From Pectobacterium punjabense (lineage in GTDB: Bacteria; Pseudomonadota; Gammaproteobacteria; Enterobacterales; Enterobacteriaceae): a stretch of 64,000 bases of DNA. Numbering within the stretch: position 1 is the first letter of the stretch; every line of letters begins with the position of its first letter. Location of the stretch: NCBI RefSeq assembly GCF_012427845.1, contig NZ_CP038498.1, positions 2,294,001 to 2,358,000 of the forward strand, in the 5' to 3' direction. Shown piece by piece: positions 8,933 to 18,587 of the stretch. Position numbers and translations under genes: made by a program. The notes below the pieces were generated by a model that worked only from the letters and a program-made list of their open reading frames with translations, made no database searches and had not been told where the DNA came from.

Positions 8933-9682
8933 GTGAAAAAACCTCAACTATGTATGCTGGCCGCGCTGATTTCTGGTGCTGTGCTCCTGCCTTCAGCCTA
9001 TGCCGCAGATGTCTCTCTGGGTCTTGGCGCTGCGGGTTCAACGTCTGTATACCGTGGTGTTGATAATGACGTTTATCCGCTTCCTGTACTGAATTATGAA
9101 AGTGAAAGCTTTTATTTCCGCGGGCTGGGTGGTGGATACTACCTGTGGAATGACGGCGCAAATCGTTTCTCTTTAACGGCTTACTACCTGCCTTTAGGTT
9201 TTAAACCGGGAGATAGCGACGATCAGCGCATGAAACAGTTGGATAAACGCCGCGGTACGCTGATGGCCGGTGCGGCTTATCGTCATACCGCCGACTGGGG
9301 TGAAATCCGTACTGTGCTGGCTGGCGATACGCTGGATTACAGCAACGGTTTCGCGTGGGACACCGCCTATCTTTACCGTTTCTCGATGGGCGATCTGAGC
9401 ATCACTCCCGGTATCGGTGCGACCTGGTTCAGTGAAAACATGAACCAATATTACTACGGTGTGAGCGCGCAAGAATCTTCGCGTTCTGGATTTAACCAGT
9501 ACAGCCCGGGTGATGGTTGGGCTCCATATCTTGAACTGAGCGCGGGCTATCAGCTTAACGAAAGCTGGAGCGCTTGGGCAGTCGGACGTTACACGCGTTT
9601 GTCTGACGAAATGAAAGACAGCCCTATCGTCGATAGTAACCACAGCATCTTAATGAGCGCAGGTGTCAGCTATCGCTTCTGA
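8933..9682 (+). CDS. mipA: MipA/OmpV family outer membrane protein
   Basis: This 249-residue protein has a signal peptide (MKKPQLCMLAALISG through AYA, cleaved before ADVSLG). The body is rich in alternating aromatic strands and ends in VSYRF, with a C-terminal Phe typical of outer-membrane beta barrels. E. coli MipA was described as a scaffold linking MltA and PBP1B; other family members affect outer membrane permeability and aminoglycoside susceptibility. The start is GTG (8933-8935), supported by AGGA ten bases upstream and by the signal peptide. It lies beside yeaG and yeaE as in E. coli. Confidence 0.9.
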   Translation: MKKPQLCMLAALISGAVLLPSAYAADVSLGLGAAGSTSVYRGVDNDVYPLPVLNYESESFYFRGLGGGYYLWNDGANRFSLTAYYLPLGFKPGDSDDQRMKQLDKRRGTLMAGAAYRHTADWGEIRTVLAGDTLDYSNGFAWDTAYLYRFSMGDLSITPGIGATWFSENMNQYYYGVSAQESSRSGFNQYSPGDGWAPYLELSAGYQLNESWSAWAVGRYTRLSDEMKDSPIVDSNHSILMSAGVSYRF

Positions 9683-9760
9683 TGCTTTTCGTAAGCGCTT
9701 TTAATGCTTTTCGTAAGCATAGTGCATCTGCCGTACAATAATGGGGTGATATCACCCCAT
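9682..9760. repeat. Tandem 15-bp repeat and 20-bp palindrome after mipA
   Basis: ATGCTTTTCGTAAGC occurs at 9682-9696 and again at 9704-9718. It is followed by a perfect 20-base palindrome at 9741-9760 (ATGGGGTGAT with its complement). The palindrome has only a short T-run after it, so it is a weak terminator or an RNA-stabilising hairpin for mipA. Confidence 0.55.
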
Positions 9761-9841
9761 TTGCACGTTTATGGTGCGCTGAATGCCATGTTAGGTTTGA
9801 CGGTAAACAGATTACGTTGATGCCAACCAAGGGAGGGATGC

Positions 9842-10693
9842 ATGACAAAAGCGATTCGTTTCCCAGATGACACCCGTGTACCCGCGATCGGTCAGGGAAC
9901 GTGGTACATGGGTGAAGATGTCCGACTGAAAGCGCAGGAAGTGGCGGCGCTGCAAGCGGGCATTGACCTTGGGTTAACGTTGATTGATACGGCTGAAATG
10001 TACGCGGAAGGTGGAGCAGAGGATGTCGTCGGTGAGGCGATACGTGGCCGCCGTGACAGCGTTTATCTGGTATCGAAAGTCTACCCGCACAATGCGGGAG
10101 GCGAAAAGGCGATACAGGCGTGTGAACGCAGCCTGAAGCGACTGCAAACGGAGCGTATCGATCTGTATCTGTTGCACTGGCGCGGTGGCATCCCGTTAGT
10201 TGATACGATCTCCGCCATGGAACGATTACAACAGGCGGGAAAAATCGGTCAGTGGGGCGTATCCAATCTCGATCTTGAGGATATGCAGGAGCTGTGGTCG
10301 TTAGATGGCGGACAGCATTGCATGACCAATCAGGTGCTTTATCATGTGGCATCGCGCGGTATTGAGTTTGATTTGTTACCGTGGTGCCAACAACGGCAAC
10401 TTCCTGTGATGGCGTATTGCCCGCTGGCACAGGCGGGGCGCTTACGCGATGGGTTATTCTCGCATCCGGTGGTGAACCGTATTGCGCGCGAACACAGTAT
10501 CACGCCAGCGCAGCTTTTATTGGCGTGGGTCATCCGTCAGCCGGGCGTGATCGCAATTCCGAAAGCAAGCGCTATGAAGCATGTTCAGGAAAATGCGAAA
10601 GCGCTGGATGTGCAGTTATCTGCGGAAGCTATCGCGCAGTTAGATCAGGCGTTTCCACCGCCAACGCGCAAACAGCATCTGGATGTGGTGTGA
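9842..10693 (+). CDS. yeaE: Aldo/keto reductase YeaE (methylglyoxal reductase-like)
   Basis: This 283-residue (alpha/beta)8 NADPH-dependent reductase is the same size as E. coli YeaE, which reduces methylglyoxal and other aldehydes in the cytoplasm. The AKR catalytic tetrad is visible: DTAEMY (Asp and Tyr), LVSKVYPH (Lys) and YLLHWRGG (His). The NADPH-binding end is AIPKASAMKHVQEN. Start ATG at 9842 is preceded by GGGAGGG. The gene stands between mipA and yeaD/gapA, the same order as E. coli. Confidence 0.93.
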   Translation: MTKAIRFPDDTRVPAIGQGTWYMGEDVRLKAQEVAALQAGIDLGLTLIDTAEMYAEGGAEDVVGEAIRGRRDSVYLVSKVYPHNAGGEKAIQACERSLKRLQTERIDLYLLHWRGGIPLVDTISAMERLQQAGKIGQWGVSNLDLEDMQELWSLDGGQHCMTNQVLYHVASRGIEFDLLPWCQQRQLPVMAYCPLAQAGRLRDGLFSHPVVNRIAREHSITPAQLLLAWVIRQPGVIAIPKASAMKHVQENAKALDVQLSAEAIAQLDQAFPPPTRKQHLDVV

Positions 10694-10705
10694 CGAAAGG
10701 GTCTA

Positions 10706-10741
10706 GAAGAAAAGTGTATGGCGAACAGCGTCGCCATACAC
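10706..10741 (-). terminator. Terminator of yeaD, possibly shared with yeaE
   Basis: An 11-bp stem GTGTATGGCGA/TCGCCATACAC (714-724 with 731-741 of the 10,000s) closes a six-base loop. On the minus strand it is followed by TTTTCTTCT, so it best serves yeaD; yeaE converges on it. Confidence 0.7.
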
Positions 10742-10754
10742 GGTATAACGGTGG

Positions 10755-11624
10755 TTATTTCTTGATGCGGATAACCGTCGTCAGACGAGCTGGAGCGTTG
10801 GTGGACGCGACAAACGGCTGATTAATTCGCGCGGTTTCCACGCACACGAACGTTTTATATCCCTCATCGGGCATATCGCTAATCGTACGAGACAGTTCTG
10901 CGCCAGGGTTCCATGACACCACATCGCTATGGTGCGTATGGTGTACTTCAATAGCGCGTTTCAGTACTGCATCATGTACCACACTGGTGTCCTGCGGTTG
11001 GGTATAGATACGGTCTGTACGGTCAGTAAAGACCAGATCGCCTTGTTGCGTCGCCAGCTTGCCCTGATCCACCTTATCAATGAATGGTTCACCAAGGCCA
11101 GTGATACGAATATCGCTGATGTCACCGATGTTGAAATAAGTGTGCAGTGCGCTGGTAATGCTGTAATCGCCATGCGCTTCCAGCTCAATACCGCATTCTT
11201 TGCCCAGCTTGAAACGGGCGATGAGTGTGAACTCATGTGGCCAACTTTTACGTGTTTCTTCATTATCACGCAGCGTGAAGGTGAGTTGCACACCGTGCTC
11301 ATCTTCGCTGTGGGCGGTAAACTCCCAGGGCAGCAAACGAGCAAAACCATGATTAGGTTCGGCGAAAGGGCCAAACCACGGGAAACAGATAGGGACGCCG
11401 CCGCGAATGGCAACGTGCTGAGTAAAAGGCGTATTGTCGCTTAACCAAAGAACGGGTTCTTCATTCGTCGGTTGCCAACTGAGCAGGTGAGCCCCTTGTA
11501 ATGCTACGGCTGCACGAACTTCAGGATGATCGACGACGATGATGGGTAATTGATCCAACTGGCGCTGGCTAAGGGTGGTGCTAATTTGCTTAGTGACGGG
11601 GAGCGAGAAAATTGTGTTATGCAT
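10755..11624 (-). CDS. yeaD: D-hexose-6-phosphate mutarotase, aldose 1-epimerase family
   Basis: This 289-residue galactose mutarotase-fold protein corresponds to E. coli YeaD, which interconverts the anomers of hexose 6-phosphates. Family signatures include LQGAHLLSWQP, RGGVPICFPWFGPF and LHTYFNIGD with a catalytic-type histidine, and SDVVSWNPG with acidic and aromatic residues at the active site. ATG at 11622-11624 is chosen because AAAGG lies upstream and the family starts near MHNTIFSLP; a farther in-frame ATG would run into the gapA terminator. It follows gapA on the same strand with a terminator between, as in E. coli. Confidence 0.92.
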   Translation of the reverse strand: MHNTIFSLPVTKQISTTLSQRQLDQLPIIVVDHPEVRAAVALQGAHLLSWQPTNEEPVLWLSDNTPFTQHVAIRGGVPICFPWFGPFAEPNHGFARLLPWEFTAHSEDEHGVQLTFTLRDNEETRKSWPHEFTLIARFKLGKECGIELEAHGDYSITSALHTYFNIGDISDIRITGLGEPFIDKVDQGKLATQQGDLVFTDRTDRIYTQPQDTSVVHDAVLKRAIEVHHTHHSDVVSWNPGAELSRTISDMPDEGYKTFVCVETARINQPFVASTNAPARLTTVIRIKK

Positions 11625-11677
11625 GATAGAACCTTTTTTGATTGTTTTTCGTTGTAAAAGAAATCTGCAATAAACAA

Positions 11678-11709
11678 TAAAAAAGGGCGACATCACGTCG
11701 CCCTTTTTT
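11678..11709. terminator. Rho-independent terminator of gapA
   Basis: The stem GGGCGAC/GTCGCCC (11685-11691 with 11697-11703) is flanked by A7 on the left and T6 on the right, so it can act in both directions. On the minus strand it ends gapA transcripts 20 bp after the stop and before yeaD. Confidence 0.9.
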
Positions 11710-11729
11710 CACCGAATCATCGCTGACAC

Positions 11730-12737
<1,008 letters not shown>

Positions 12738-12935
12738 CTATTGGTTTGTGAATAAAAGGTTGGTTGTAAAATTACAAAAACCTTGCTGAGCGTCAAGCGG
12801 AATCGTGTCAATAGTTGCTGTAAGTCAAACCTATGACCAATCTTTGTGCAAAAACCGCTCGAGCCTGTAACTAAGTAACATCTAAGACTGATATGGGGGC
12901 GGAATGCATCATATAAAGCCCGCGTCATTTCAATA

Positions 12936-12951
12936 TGTGATGTATGTCACA
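12936..12951. promoter_or_regulatory. Candidate cAMP-CRP site between gapA and msrB
   Basis: TGTGA-TGTATG-TCACA matches TGTGA-N6-TCACA exactly. It is 211 bp upstream of the gapA start and 117 bp upstream of msrB. E. coli gapA has several promoters, one controlled by CRP, so gapA is the likelier target. Apart from this site the 342-base intergenic region (12726-13067) shows no gene. Confidence 0.7.
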
Positions 12952-13067
12952 ATTAAATATTCATGCTAATAACATTGCTAATATTAAGCCAGAACGGCCT
13001 GTTAGGTTGTTAATTTTTTGTTATAATCAATGATTAATTGAATAAATAACACCGCAGTGAGACTTCC

Positions 13068-13487
13068 ATGACTAACGACTCTGCTTCGCACACTTCGTCC
13101 GACAATACTGAACTGACAGAGATGCAGCGCTATGTCACCCAGCAACGCGGTACTGAGCCTGCGTTTTCAGGTAAATTGCTGCATAACAAGCGCACGGGCG
13201 CTTATCACTGTCTGTGCTGCCAGGCACCGCTGTTTTATTCTGACAGTAAATATGATTCCGGCTGTGGCTGGCCGAGCTTCGATCAGCCCGTGTCCTCAGA
13301 GGCGATTCGCTATCTGGAAGATGATTCACACAACATGCGCCGTATTGAGATCCGCTGTGGGCAGTGTGATGCACACTTGGGGCACGTTTTCCCTGATGGT
13401 CCGAAAACCACTGGCGAACGCTACTGCGTGAATTCTGCTTCGCTGAGCTTTATCGATGACGTTGATGGCGAACGCGTTGACGGGTAA
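13068..13487 (+). CDS. msrB: Peptide methionine (R)-S-oxide reductase
   Basis: This 139-residue enzyme reduces methionine-R-sulfoxide in oxidised proteins. Two zinc-binding CxxC pairs are visible (CLCCQAP and CGQCDAH), together with GCGWPSF and the catalytic motif [11 protein letters not shown] with the active-site Cys. [10 protein letters not shown] is the substrate-binding signature. Length matches E. coli MsrB (137). It is divergent from gapA and followed by yeaC, exactly as in E. coli. Confidence 0.96.
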   Translation: MTNDSASHTSSDNTELTEMQRYVTQQRGTEPAFSGKLLHNKRTGAYHCLCCQAPLFYSDSKYDSGCGWPSFDQPVSSEAIRYLEDDSHNMRRIEIRCGQCDAHLGHVFPDGPKTTGERYCVNSASLSFIDDVDGERVDG

Positions 13488-13618
13488 TCTGTTTGCGATA
13501 GGTGTGACAGTGACTGGCTAATGATGTCTGGCTTTAAACGATTCAGCTGTTATAAAACGCTGCCAGCACAGGAATCCAGTAATAATAAATCTGACCTTTC
13601 TCGGAGCAGAAACCGGAT

Positions 13619-13897
13619 ATGGAACTCAATGATCTGATCGACGCCATGACGCCAGAAATTTATCAGCGGTTAGTCACGGCGGTAGAGCTGGGCAAATGGC
13701 CAGACGGTGTTGCGTTGACCGCTGAACAGAAAGAAAACTGCCTGCAAATGGTGATGATGTGGCAGGCTCGTCATAATGAACAAGCTGAGCACATGACAAT
13801 TGGCACCAATGGCGAGATTGTGATGAAGAGCAAGCAAGAACTGAAGCGCCAGTTTAACGGTGCCGACGCGATCATTACGCTGAAACCCGATGCTTAA
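13619..13897 (+). CDS. yeaC: YeaC family protein (DUF1315)
   Basis: This 92-residue protein is very close to E. coli YeaC over its first 75 residues (ELGKWPDGVALT, QKENCLQ and MWQARHN are recognisable). Function is unknown and no catalytic motif is evident. Its position directly after msrB is conserved. CGGAG lies about ten bases before the ATG. Confidence 0.88.
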   Translation: MELNDLIDAMTPEIYQRLVTAVELGKWPDGVALTAEQKENCLQMVMMWQARHNEQAEHMTIGTNGEIVMKSKQELKRQFNGADAIITLKPDA

Positions 13898-13903
13898 AAT
13901 ATC

Positions 13904-13928
13904 AGCGGCAGCCTCGATGGCTGCCGCT
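13904..13928. terminator. Hairpin between convergent yeaC and pncA
   Basis: A 10-bp G+C-rich stem AGCGGCAGCC/GGCTGCCGCT closes a five-base loop. No T-run follows, so it may be a weak bidirectional terminator or a 3'-end stabilising hairpin. Confidence 0.55.
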
Positions 13929-13947
13929 ATGCTCTCTGCTGGTAGTT

Positions 13948-14595
13948 TCAGCGATCGGCAGACAGCGTTGCAAGAAACTGTGTCATATCGATAAGCGTTG
14001 CCCCGCGCTGTACCATTTCCTGCAATGCGAATGTGCTATCGTCGGGTGAAAGATTGACACCACGACAGCCATCCACCAGTACTTCTGTATGATATCCCAA
14101 GGCGATGGCATCCCATACGCTGAATTTGACGCAATAGTCGGTCGCCAGACCCAGAATGGTTAAATGGGTAATATGGTGAGCGCGTAGCCAATCATCTAAT
14201 TCAGTTTTAACCCGATGACCATTATCGAAAAAAGTGCTGTAGCTATCGATGTCAGGCTGCGTGCCTTTTTGTACTATCCATTGAATGGCGGACAGTGGAA
14301 GCGCTGGATGAAAATCGGCACCTGTCGTCCCCTGAACACAATGGACGGGCCACCAGATTTGCGGCCATCCGTTTAATTCACCGATTTCACCGACTACCGC
14401 CTGTTCACTCACGGCAAAGCAGCCGTGGTTATCTGGGTGCCAATCCTGGCTGGCAATCACCGTCACGCCTGCGGCTACACAGGCATCAATGGCGCGATTA
14501 GCCACCTCAAGGACCTGATCGCTTTCGTTAACCGCCAGTGCACCACCGGGGAAGAAATCATTTTGTAAATCAACTAATAGCAATGCTTTTTTCAT
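13948..14595 (-). CDS. pncA: Nicotinamidase / pyrazinamidase
   Basis: This 215-residue isochorismatase-like hydrolase converts nicotinamide to nicotinate for NAD salvage. The catalytic triad is visible as Asp in LLVDLQNDF, Lys in IVQKGT and Cys in GLATDYCVKFS. The metal-binding DWHPDNHGCF segment is present, with Asp and two His residues. Length matches E. coli PncA (about 213). It lies 18 bp after ansA on the same strand, as in E. coli, so the two are probably co-transcribed. Confidence 0.96.
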   Translation of the reverse strand: MKKALLLVDLQNDFFPGGALAVNESDQVLEVANRAIDACVAAGVTVIASQDWHPDNHGCFAVSEQAVVGEIGELNGWPQIWWPVHCVQGTTGADFHPALPLSAIQWIVQKGTQPDIDSYSTFFDNGHRVKTELDDWLRAHHITHLTILGLATDYCVKFSVWDAIALGYHTEVLVDGCRGVNLSPDDSTFALQEMVQRGATLIDMTQFLATLSADR

Positions 14596-14613
14596 TATTT
14601 ACTCCGTGATTGC

Positions 14614-15633
14614 TCAATCTTTATCGCTCAATTCCCCATGCAGGTTCTGCTGCATTAAACGGCGAATGTCATCGGCGCTTAAATCTTGCTGGCTCAGTAA
14701 GTAATGCAGTTTGGTTAATGCTGCTTCAACGGTCATGTCAAAGCCACTAATGACACCCGCATGCGCCAGCGCGTTGCCTGTTGCATAGCCGCCCATATTC
14801 ACACGCCCGGAAATGCACTGAGTCAGGTTAACGACCACAATGCCGCGGGCTGAAGCTTCACGTAATTCGCGCAGTAGCCCAGGGCTTTGCGGCGCGTTGC
14901 CGACGCCATAGGAGCGCAAGATAAGTGCTTTCACGGGCTGACGGAGGAAATTGCTGATGACATCGGCAGAAATGCCGGGATAAATCGTAATTACCCCAAT
15001 AGGCTGCGGCGTAATGTGGTGGACTTTCAGCGGTGGACAATTGCTGCATTCCACGGTGGGTGCCAGCCGACGAATATGGATACCGGCTTCCAGCAGCGGT
15101 GGATAATTAGGGGATGCAAAGGCATCAAAACCATCCGCATGGGCTTTGGTAGTGCGATTGCCGCGCAATAGCTTGTTATTGAAGAAGAGGGCGACTTCAT
15201 TAATCGGATGATTAGCCGCAACGTACAGCGCGTTCAGCAGGTTGGTCTGACCGTCCGAGCGCAATTCCGCTAACGGAATTTGTGACCCTGTCACGATAAC
15301 CGGCTTGGCAAGATTTTCTAGCATAAACGAAAGCGCGGAGGCGGTGAACGCCATCGTGTCAGTACCATGCAGAATCACGAAACCGTCGTAATCATCGTAA
15401 TGGGCTTGAATATCGTCCGCGATGGATTGCCAATCCGCTGGCGTCATGTCAGACGAGTCGATCAGCGGGTCATATTCATGAATCGTGAACGACGGCATTT
15501 CTTCGCGGTGGAATTCAGGCATGTTTGCCAATTGCTGCTGTAAATGGCCCGATACTGGGACATAGCCATTAGCGGAACGCTGCATACCGATGGTGCCGCC
15601 CGTATAAGCGACATAAATGGATTTCTTTCGCAT
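14614..15633 (-). CDS. ansA: L-asparaginase I, cytoplasmic
   Basis: This 339-residue enzyme hydrolyses L-asparagine to aspartate and ammonia. The first catalytic threonine lies in YTGGTIGM and the second catalytic triad element in LHGTDTMAFTASAL; the lysine follows in VTGSQIP-type context. There is no signal peptide when the family start MRKKSIYVAYTGG is used, in agreement with the cytoplasmic low-affinity isozyme. In-frame ATGs upstream reach into an inverted repeat and are rejected. Length is one residue longer than E. coli AnsA. Upstream is sppA on the same strand. Confidence 0.95.
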   Translation of the reverse strand: MRKKSIYVAYTGGTIGMQRSANGYVPVSGHLQQQLANMPEFHREEMPSFTIHEYDPLIDSSDMTPADWQSIADDIQAHYDDYDGFVILHGTDTMAFTASALSFMLENLAKPVIVTGSQIPLAELRSDGQTNLLNALYVAANHPINEVALFFNNKLLRGNRTTKAHADGFDAFASPNYPPLLEAGIHIRRLAPTVECSNCPPLKVHHITPQPIGVITIYPGISADVISNFLRQPVKALILRSYGVGNAPQSPGLLRELREASARGIVVVNLTQCISGRVNMGGYATGNALAHAGVISGFDMTVEAALTKLHYLLSQQDLSADDIRRLMQQNLHGELSDKD

Positions 15634-15677
15634 GGTTGTGTGAGTCAGGATCAAAACAAGAGTATAGAGGGAAAAGG

Positions 15678-15718
15678 AGCCCGGTAATACTATCATAAGC
15701 AATGACTATTACCGGGCT
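15678..15718 (-). terminator. Probable sppA terminator (12-bp inverted repeat)
   Basis: AGCCCGGTAATA and TATTACCGGGCT form a perfect 12-bp stem with a 17-base loop. On the minus strand it is followed by CCTTTTCCC, a weak U-tract, and lies between sppA and ansA. It touches the ERIC-like element at 15718. Confidence 0.55.
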
Positions 15719-15799
15719 ATACCCGTCATATTTCAAGCTACGTTGGCGTTGTTCAAAACGCTAGCGTTTTGTCACGCAACTCGAATTATTTAGGGTATA
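15718..15799. repeat. Short ERIC-type (IRU) element, 82 bp
   Basis: The element begins TATACCCGTCATATTTCAAGC and ends GCAACTCGAATTATTTAGGGTATA-like, with terminal TATACCC/GGGTATA inverted repeats as in the full ERIC copy at 21916. The ERIC core (the AAGTAAGTGACTGGGG segment) is replaced by a short palindrome AAAACGCTAGCGTTTT. It sits between ansA and sppA. Confidence 0.8.
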
Positions 15800-15820
15800 T
15801 ATGTGCGGCTACTATAAACG

Positions 15821-17671
15821 CTACCGGACTTCTCCGCAGGTGAGACAAAATGCGTATCGGTTCTGCGGGTCGTTCAGGTTATTCATGATGGACGGCTGTG
15901 AACGCATGGCTTCCGCCAGCTGCGCAACCGGTGCTGGTAACATGGACTGGACAGCAACCGGCAGCAGGGCGTAAACGGAAGCATTCACCTGATTCAACAT
16001 TGTATCGAGCAGGCTCGGCTGTTCGGCATACCAGCTCAATTGATATTGTCCCAGTTTAGCCAACTCAGCGGCCTTCTTCACGGCGTCATCAAAATCACCG
16101 ATCTGATCGACCAGACCATTCTCTTTCGCGTCGCTACCGACCCAGACGTGGCCTTGCGCGATCTGATCGATTTGCTCTGGCGTTTTCTTACGTGCCTGTG
16201 CCACGATATCGATGAAATTCTTATAACCGCGTTCGATACTCAACTGCATCATCTGTGAGAACTCAGGTGGCAATGACTTCGTGATCGACAAATCGGCCAG
16301 CGGGGAGGTGGCAACGCCGTCCGTATGGACGCCAAGACTTTCCAGAGAATCTTCGAACGTGGTAATCACGCCAAAAATACCGATAGAGCCGGTCAGTGTG
16401 CTGGCGCTGGAGATGATCGCGTTCGCGGGCGTTGAGATCCAATAACCGCCGGATGCCGCCATTCCCCCCATAGAGACCACGATCGGTTTACCTGCCAGAC
16501 GGAGCGCCATCAATTCTGATCGAATCAGCTCTGACGCAGTGACGCTACCGCCGGGGCTATTGACGCGCAGCACTAGCGCTTTAACTTTAGGATCGAGGCG
16601 TGCGGCACGAATTTGTGCTGCCGTGGTATCACCACCGACCATCCCCGGTGTTTCCGGTCCATCAATGATGGCACCATTAGCAAAGACAACCGCGATCTGG
16701 TTATTATTTTGCACCGGTGGTTTGACGACATAGTCGTAGATACTGATGAAATTAAAGTGGTTCTTCTGGCTATTCCAGCCGAATGCTTTAACCAGCGACT
16801 GCTCGGTCACAGAACGCGAGGCGACTTCATCAACCAGCTTGTTATCCAGCGCATAGCGTGCGGTATCGCCCTGAACGGCCTGCAAACCTGCCAGAATGCT
16901 CGTTGCACCTGGGAAAAGTTGCTGAGGCGTGATCTGGCGGTTAGCGGAAACGGTGTTTAAATACTGCTGCCACAGGGCGTTAATCCAGCGGCCATCGGCA
17001 TCGCGCGCAGCAGGGGACATATCGTCACGCAGATACGGCTCAACGGCTGATTTATAGGTTCCCACACGGAAGATATTGGTGGTCACTTTCAGTTTGTCGA
17101 GCATGGATTTGAAGTAGAGATTGTTGGTCGCGAAACCATGCAGATCTACACTGCCTTGTGGCGTCAATGACACCGTATTGGCAAAACTGGCCAAATAATA
17201 TTGAGACTGGTTGTAGCTATCGCCGACGGCATAAATAGGTTTACCGCTATCACGAAATTCGCGCAGCGCCTTACCGATATACTGCATAGAGGGTTGATCG
17301 GCACCGGTAAAATCGCTGAGATCCAGCACGATCCCGGTGATGTTGTCGTCACTTTTTGCCTGACGGATACTATCGACGATATCAAACAGTGAGTTTTCTT
17401 GGCGACGATTATTGGATGCGCCGAAGAATTCGCGCCCTAATTGACGCAGTTTGTTATTGACGGAAGGCTGATCAACCACCACACCCGTCAGATCGACCAG
17501 CAGTGCCCCTTTCGTGGCCTCTTCCGGCGTCGTTTTCACCTGTGAGTAGATCCCAACGCCAACTAAAATCAGTGCGATAAGAAAAATATTGAGAATAAAT
17601 TCTCTGATAAAATTAAGCAGACGCCATGTCCACTTAAAAAATCCGCTAAAAATTCGCCACAATGTGCGCAT
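15821..17671 (-). CDS. sppA: Signal peptide peptidase SppA (protease IV)
   Basis: This 616-residue inner-membrane serine protease degrades cleaved signal peptides. A single membrane anchor covers roughly residues 24-43 (FILNIFLIALILVGVGIY). The protein is a tandem of two ClpP-like domains: the general-base lysine is Lys207 in RVGTYKSAVEPY and the nucleophile is Ser407 in GGMAASGGYW, the counterparts of E. coli Lys209 and Ser409. Length matches E. coli (618). It lies upstream of ansA and divergent from ydjA, the same order as E. coli. Confidence 0.97.
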   Translation of the reverse strand: MRTLWRIFSGFFKWTWRLLNFIREFILNIFLIALILVGVGIYSQVKTTPEEATKGALLVDLTGVVVDQPSVNNKLRQLGREFFGASNNRRQENSLFDIVDSIRQAKSDDNITGIVLDLSDFTGADQPSMQYIGKALREFRDSGKPIYAVGDSYNQSQYYLASFANTVSLTPQGSVDLHGFATNNLYFKSMLDKLKVTTNIFRVGTYKSAVEPYLRDDMSPAARDADGRWINALWQQYLNTVSANRQITPQQLFPGATSILAGLQAVQGDTARYALDNKLVDEVASRSVTEQSLVKAFGWNSQKNHFNFISIYDYVVKPPVQNNNQIAVVFANGAIIDGPETPGMVGGDTTAAQIRAARLDPKVKALVLRVNSPGGSVTASELIRSELMALRLAGKPIVVSMGGMAASGGYWISTPANAIISSASTLTGSIGIFGVITTFEDSLESLGVHTDGVATSPLADLSITKSLPPEFSQMMQLSIERGYKNFIDIVAQARKKTPEQIDQIAQGHVWVGSDAKENGLVDQIGDFDDAVKKAAELAKLGQYQLSWYAEQPSLLDTMLNQVNASVYALLPVAVQSMLPAPVAQLAEAMRSQPSIMNNLNDPQNRYAFCLTCGEVR

Positions 17672-17939
17672 GATATCTCCATGAACGGGTAAACAGCGTG
17701 TGCCCTACGTCCTTCAACTTGCCTTCTGGCAAGTGGTGAAGCACAAGGAGTGATAGTATCCTAATGAGCGGACAGTAAAAAGTCAGCATTAAATCACCGT
17801 TGGGGCGTGCTCTGTTGGGGCTATCTTGTAACAAAACTTCTACTTGTGCTAACGTGGCGCGCAACGTTGCCCTACAACCGTTTCTTGTAGATAAATCGGT
17901 TGTATCGCAGAAATTATATTGCCAGACAGGAGATGTGCG

Positions 17940-18491
17940 ATGGATGCTCTTGAGTTGCTATTGAATCGTCGTTCGGCCTCGCGCCTGACCGCACCAGCAC
18001 CGACGGGTGACGCATTGAATAACATTATCCACGCAGGTATGCGTGCGCCGGATCATGGTGCGATGCAGCCATGGCGCTTTTTTATGATCGAAAATGACGG
18101 TTTGGATCGTTTTAGTACGGTACTGACCCGTGCGGCGCAGCAGGAAGGCCTGGATGAGGCTGGCATCGATAAAGCACGTCAGGCGCCTTATCGTGCGCCA
18201 CTGATTATTACCGTTGTTGCGCATTGTGAAGAGAACCCGAAAGTGCCGCTCTGGGAGCAAATTGTTTCCGCTGGCTGTGCGGTTCAGGCGATGCAGATGG
18301 CAGCCTTGGCGCAGGGCTTTAATGGTATTTGGCGTAGCGGCGCCTGGACGCACAATGCTTTGGTACGTGAAGCATTCCACTGTCGTGAGCAGGATGAAAT
18401 TGTGGGCTTCCTCTATCTGGGTACACCACAGCTCAAAGCCTCTACTACGGTTACGCCGCTTGATACTGACGCGTTTGTTCACTACTTCTGA
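17940..18491 (+). CDS. ydjA: Nitroreductase family protein YdjA
   Basis: This 183-residue FMN-dependent oxidoreductase starts [19 protein letters not shown] nine bases upstream supports this ATG over one seven codons earlier. [19 protein letters not shown] and [17 protein letters not shown] match E. coli YdjA, a minimal nitroreductase that binds FMN in a homodimer. Physiological substrate is unknown. In E. coli selD and topB follow; here topB starts only 96 bp later and selD is missing. Confidence 0.93.
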   Translation: MDALELLLNRRSASRLTAPAPTGDALNNIIHAGMRAPDHGAMQPWRFFMIENDGLDRFSTVLTRAAQQEGLDEAGIDKARQAPYRAPLIITVVAHCEENPKVPLWEQIVSAGCAVQAMQMAALAQGFNGIWRSGAWTHNALVREAFHCREQDEIVGFLYLGTPQLKASTTVTPLDTDAFVHYF

Positions 18492-18587
18492 TCGTCATCT
18501 TTTGAATAGCACCGATTTCCTACCCGTTTTACAGCGTGCTTTCCCGCGAGTGACGCGGGAAATGCCCAGTCTGCTCGATGGTGAATA

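Noticed and set aside
9666..10430. A 254-codon minus-strand open frame over yeaE.
   Set aside because: It is antisense to a well-supported aldo/keto reductase, and its composition (Pro, His, Arg rich) is that of a shadow frame.
18492..18587. Possible selD remnant between ydjA and topB.
   Set aside because: The 96 bases are too short, and I could not align them with any SelD motif.
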